A program made the position numbers and the translations under genes. A stretch of DNA of 7,871 bases from Deltaproteobacteria bacterium. Its GTDB lineage: Bacteria; Myxococcota_A; Polyangia; Polyangiales; Houyiibacteriaceae. The stretch spans positions 1-7,871 of the forward strand of contig JAFDFW010000242.1 in NCBI GenBank assembly GCA_019309605.1, in the 5' to 3' direction. Shown here piece after piece: positions 6,753-7,871 of this stretch. Each line of letters opens with the position of its first letter. Positions within the stretch are counted from its first letter, which is position 1. The notes beneath the pieces are model-generated. The model was not told the origin of the DNA. It made no database searches and saw nothing but the letters and a program-made list of their open reading frames with translations.

Positions 6753-7370
6753 TCAGTCTCGCGTCGCGAGGATGCGCCAAACCGGCAAGCCGTCTTCGAT
6801 GGCTCGCTTCTCCCGATTGGAGCGTGCGTCGAACGGGTTCACCTCGACGTAGCCACTATCGGACGCGAGTGTGAAGCCGGCGGTCTCCTGGAGCTGTGCG
6901 ACGTACTGCTCGGCGCGATGCTCTACGTCGGTCTGGATGAAGAGCTCGCCGCCAGGCTTCAGTAGCCTGGCCAACTCCGTCAGGAGGGCCTCCCCGATGA
7001 CCCGACGCTTGTCATGCCGCTTCTTCCACCAGGGGTCGGGAAAGTGCAGCGCCACCCGCTGAAGCGATCCGGCAGGTTCAGCCCTTTTCAAGATTTCACG
7101 CGCATCCCCGCACAGGATCGCCACATTTCGGAGATCGTGCTTTTGGAGCCGCTCATTGACTTTGTAGGCGAGCTTGGTCTTGACCTCGATGCCGATGATG
7201 CGGCTCTCGGGCGCAGCGGCCGCGCGCTCGAAAAGCGACAAACCACGGCCAAAACCGATGTCTAGCTCGATCGGACCTGATCCCTCGATCAGCTCTCCGA
7301 GTGAAAAGCGGCCTTCTGGCGCCCTCGGCGCCTCGTCGCGATAGCGCCAGCGTAGGTCCGAATCTGACAC
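6753..7370 (-). CDS. trmB: tRNA (guanine-N7-)-methyltransferase
   Basis: Protein of 205 residues that uses S-adenosylmethionine to methylate N7 of G46 in the variable loop of tRNAs; cytoplasmic. The SAM-binding motif I is ELDIGFGRG at 35-43, followed by an acidic residue in GIEVK at 60-64 and CGDARE at 87-92. The family hallmark FPDPWWKKRHDKRR is at 110-123. A C-terminal SNRE at 184-187 takes the place of the usual TxxE, followed by GLPVWR. The length is slightly shorter than the E. coli enzyme (about 240), mainly at the N-terminus, and is normal for the family. The start is GTG 7370, supported by AGGGAG five bases upstream. It is a single gene facing the response regulator across a 118-nt divergent spacer and converging on the deacetylase gene. 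Confidence 0.96.
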   Translation of the reverse strand: MSDSDLRWRYRDEAPRAPEGRFSLGELIEGSGPIELDIGFGRGLSLFERAAAAPESRIIGIEVKTKLAYKVNERLQKHDLRNVAILCGDAREILKRAEPAGSLQRVALHFPDPWWKKRHDKRRVIGEALLTELARLLKPGGELFIQTDVEHRAEQYVAQLQETAGFTLASDSGYVEVNPFDARSNREKRAIEDGLPVWRILATRD

Positions 7371-7375
7371 GAGCG

Positions 7376-7381
7376 CTCCCT
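7376..7381 (-). promoter_or_regulatory. Ribosome binding site of trmB
   Basis: On the minus strand AGGGAG lies 5 nt before the GTG start at 7370. This strong site supports the GTG as the true start. Confidence 0.65.
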
Positions 7382-7422
7382 ACCGGGGGCCGCCTACAGG
7401 GTCAAACCGGGCGTTCCGCTTC

Positions 7423-7452
7423 TTGACCGGGAAGGTGCCGATCGCGTATGTC
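7423..7452 (+). promoter_or_regulatory. Candidate sigma-70-like promoter for the response regulator
   Basis: Within the 118-nt divergent spacer 7371-7488, TTGACC (7423-7428, 5 of 6 to the -35 consensus) is followed after 18 nt by TATGTC (7447-7452, weak -10). Transcription would start near 7459, about 30 nt before ATG 7489. A second TTGACC faces the other way at 7405-7400, forming an inverted repeat GGTCAA...TTGACC; its expected -10 for trmB (TAGGGA) is poor. Confidence 0.35.
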
Positions 7453-7488
7453 AGCGAGCATACATCTAGTGGAACGGGGCTTGAGTCG

Positions 7489-7871
7489 ATGAGGATTCTG
7501 ATCGTCGAAGATAGCGTGACCATGCGCAAGGTCATGGAGATGACTTTCGCGGGGGAAGACGCAGAGCTGCTTGCCGTCGAAAGCGGTGAGCTCGCACTTC
7601 AGCACGGACGTGACTTCGGTCCGGACGTCGCATTCATCGATGCGTCGCTGCCGGGAATCGACGGGTACGAGGTGACCCGCGCGATGAAATCCGACCCGCA
7701 GCTTGCCGGCACGTCCGTCATCCTGATGGCCAGCCAGCATCGCCCGCTCGACGAGGCGCGTGCCTCGGAAGTTGGCGCCGACGGCCACATTCTGAAACCT
7801 TTCGACACGCAGGAAGCCATCGACAAGGCGACCGAGCTCGCGAGCCAGGCCGAAGCCCTCTACGAGGCGCC
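7489..7871 (+). CDS. Response regulator receiver protein (3' end beyond window)
   Basis: The first 127 residues of a two-component receiver domain that accepts phosphate from a histidine kinase. MRILIVEDS starts the domain, with E7 and D8 as the acidic pocket. D51 in FIDASLPGIDGYE is the likely phospho-acceptor, and K103 in ILKPF is the conserved lysine. By spacing from D51 and K103 the switch Thr/Ser position falls on A81 in VILMAS, with S82 next to it, so that residue is either replaced or shifted by one. The receiver is essentially complete at about residue 120; whether an output domain follows cannot be seen because the frame is open at the window edge. The start ATG 7489 matches the usual receiver N-terminus, although the ribosome binding site is indistinct. 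It is divergent from trmB with no kinase in view. Confidence 0.9.
   Translation, partial: MRILIVEDSVTMRKVMEMTFAGEDAELLAVESGELALQHGRDFGPDVAFIDASLPGIDGYEVTRAMKSDPQLAGTSVILMASQHRPLDEARASEVGADGHILKPFDTQEAIDKATELASQAEALYEA

Noticed and set aside
6161..6874. Plus-strand open frame of 237 codons across the deacetylase and trmB ends
   Set aside because: It is an arginine/glycine/proline-rich shadow frame crossing two well-supported genes.

Overview
This is chromosomal DNA from a high-GC Gram-negative bacterium. Codons mostly end in G or C. There is a lipobox lipoprotein and a secreted HEAT-repeat protein, and GTG starts are common. A Gld-type ABC exporter operon sits beside envelope genes. Together this points to a myxobacterium-like (Myxococcota/deltaproteobacterial) lineage, but that is inference from gene content; no rRNA or other phylogenetic marker is present. 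The window is densely packed and shows no mobile element, tRNA, rRNA or CRISPR array.

Left part, + strand (1-2153): a possible C-terminal tail of an upstream gene, then a secreted HEAT-repeat protein (91-1500), then a small outer-membrane-type lipoprotein of unrecognised family (1551-2153) with a strong ribosome binding site and possibly its own promoter.

Middle, - strand (2154-5652): a four-gene operon read right to left. It encodes an ABC ATPase, a GldF-like ABC-2 permease, a GldG-like auxiliary protein and a DUF4340 protein. Every junction is a 4-nt start/stop overlap (GTGA, GTGA, ATGA), so the genes are probably translationally coupled and form one envelope export complex. The ATPase frame is broken: about 65 nt that should encode the segment between the D-loop and the CDR motif, including the H-loop (switch) histidine, appear to be missing, leaving a frameshift and a premature stop. 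This is either a real inactivating deletion or an assembly/sequencing error.

Right part (5653-7871): a 119-nt divergent spacer separates the ABC operon from a secreted NodB-type polysaccharide deacetylase (+, 5772-6752). Converging on it is trmB, tRNA (guanine-N7-)-methyltransferase (-, 6753-7370). A second divergent spacer of 118 nt leads to a response-regulator receiver protein (+, from 7489) cut by the window end.

Both convergent pairs (lipoprotein/DUF4340 and deacetylase/trmB) have zero intergenic bases: the two stop codons touch. Most of the window concerns the cell envelope (secreted HEAT protein, lipoprotein, exporter, glycan deacetylase); trmB and the receiver are housekeeping/signalling neighbours. 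The most noteworthy items are the exporter operon with its damaged ATPase and the unrecognised lipoprotein.
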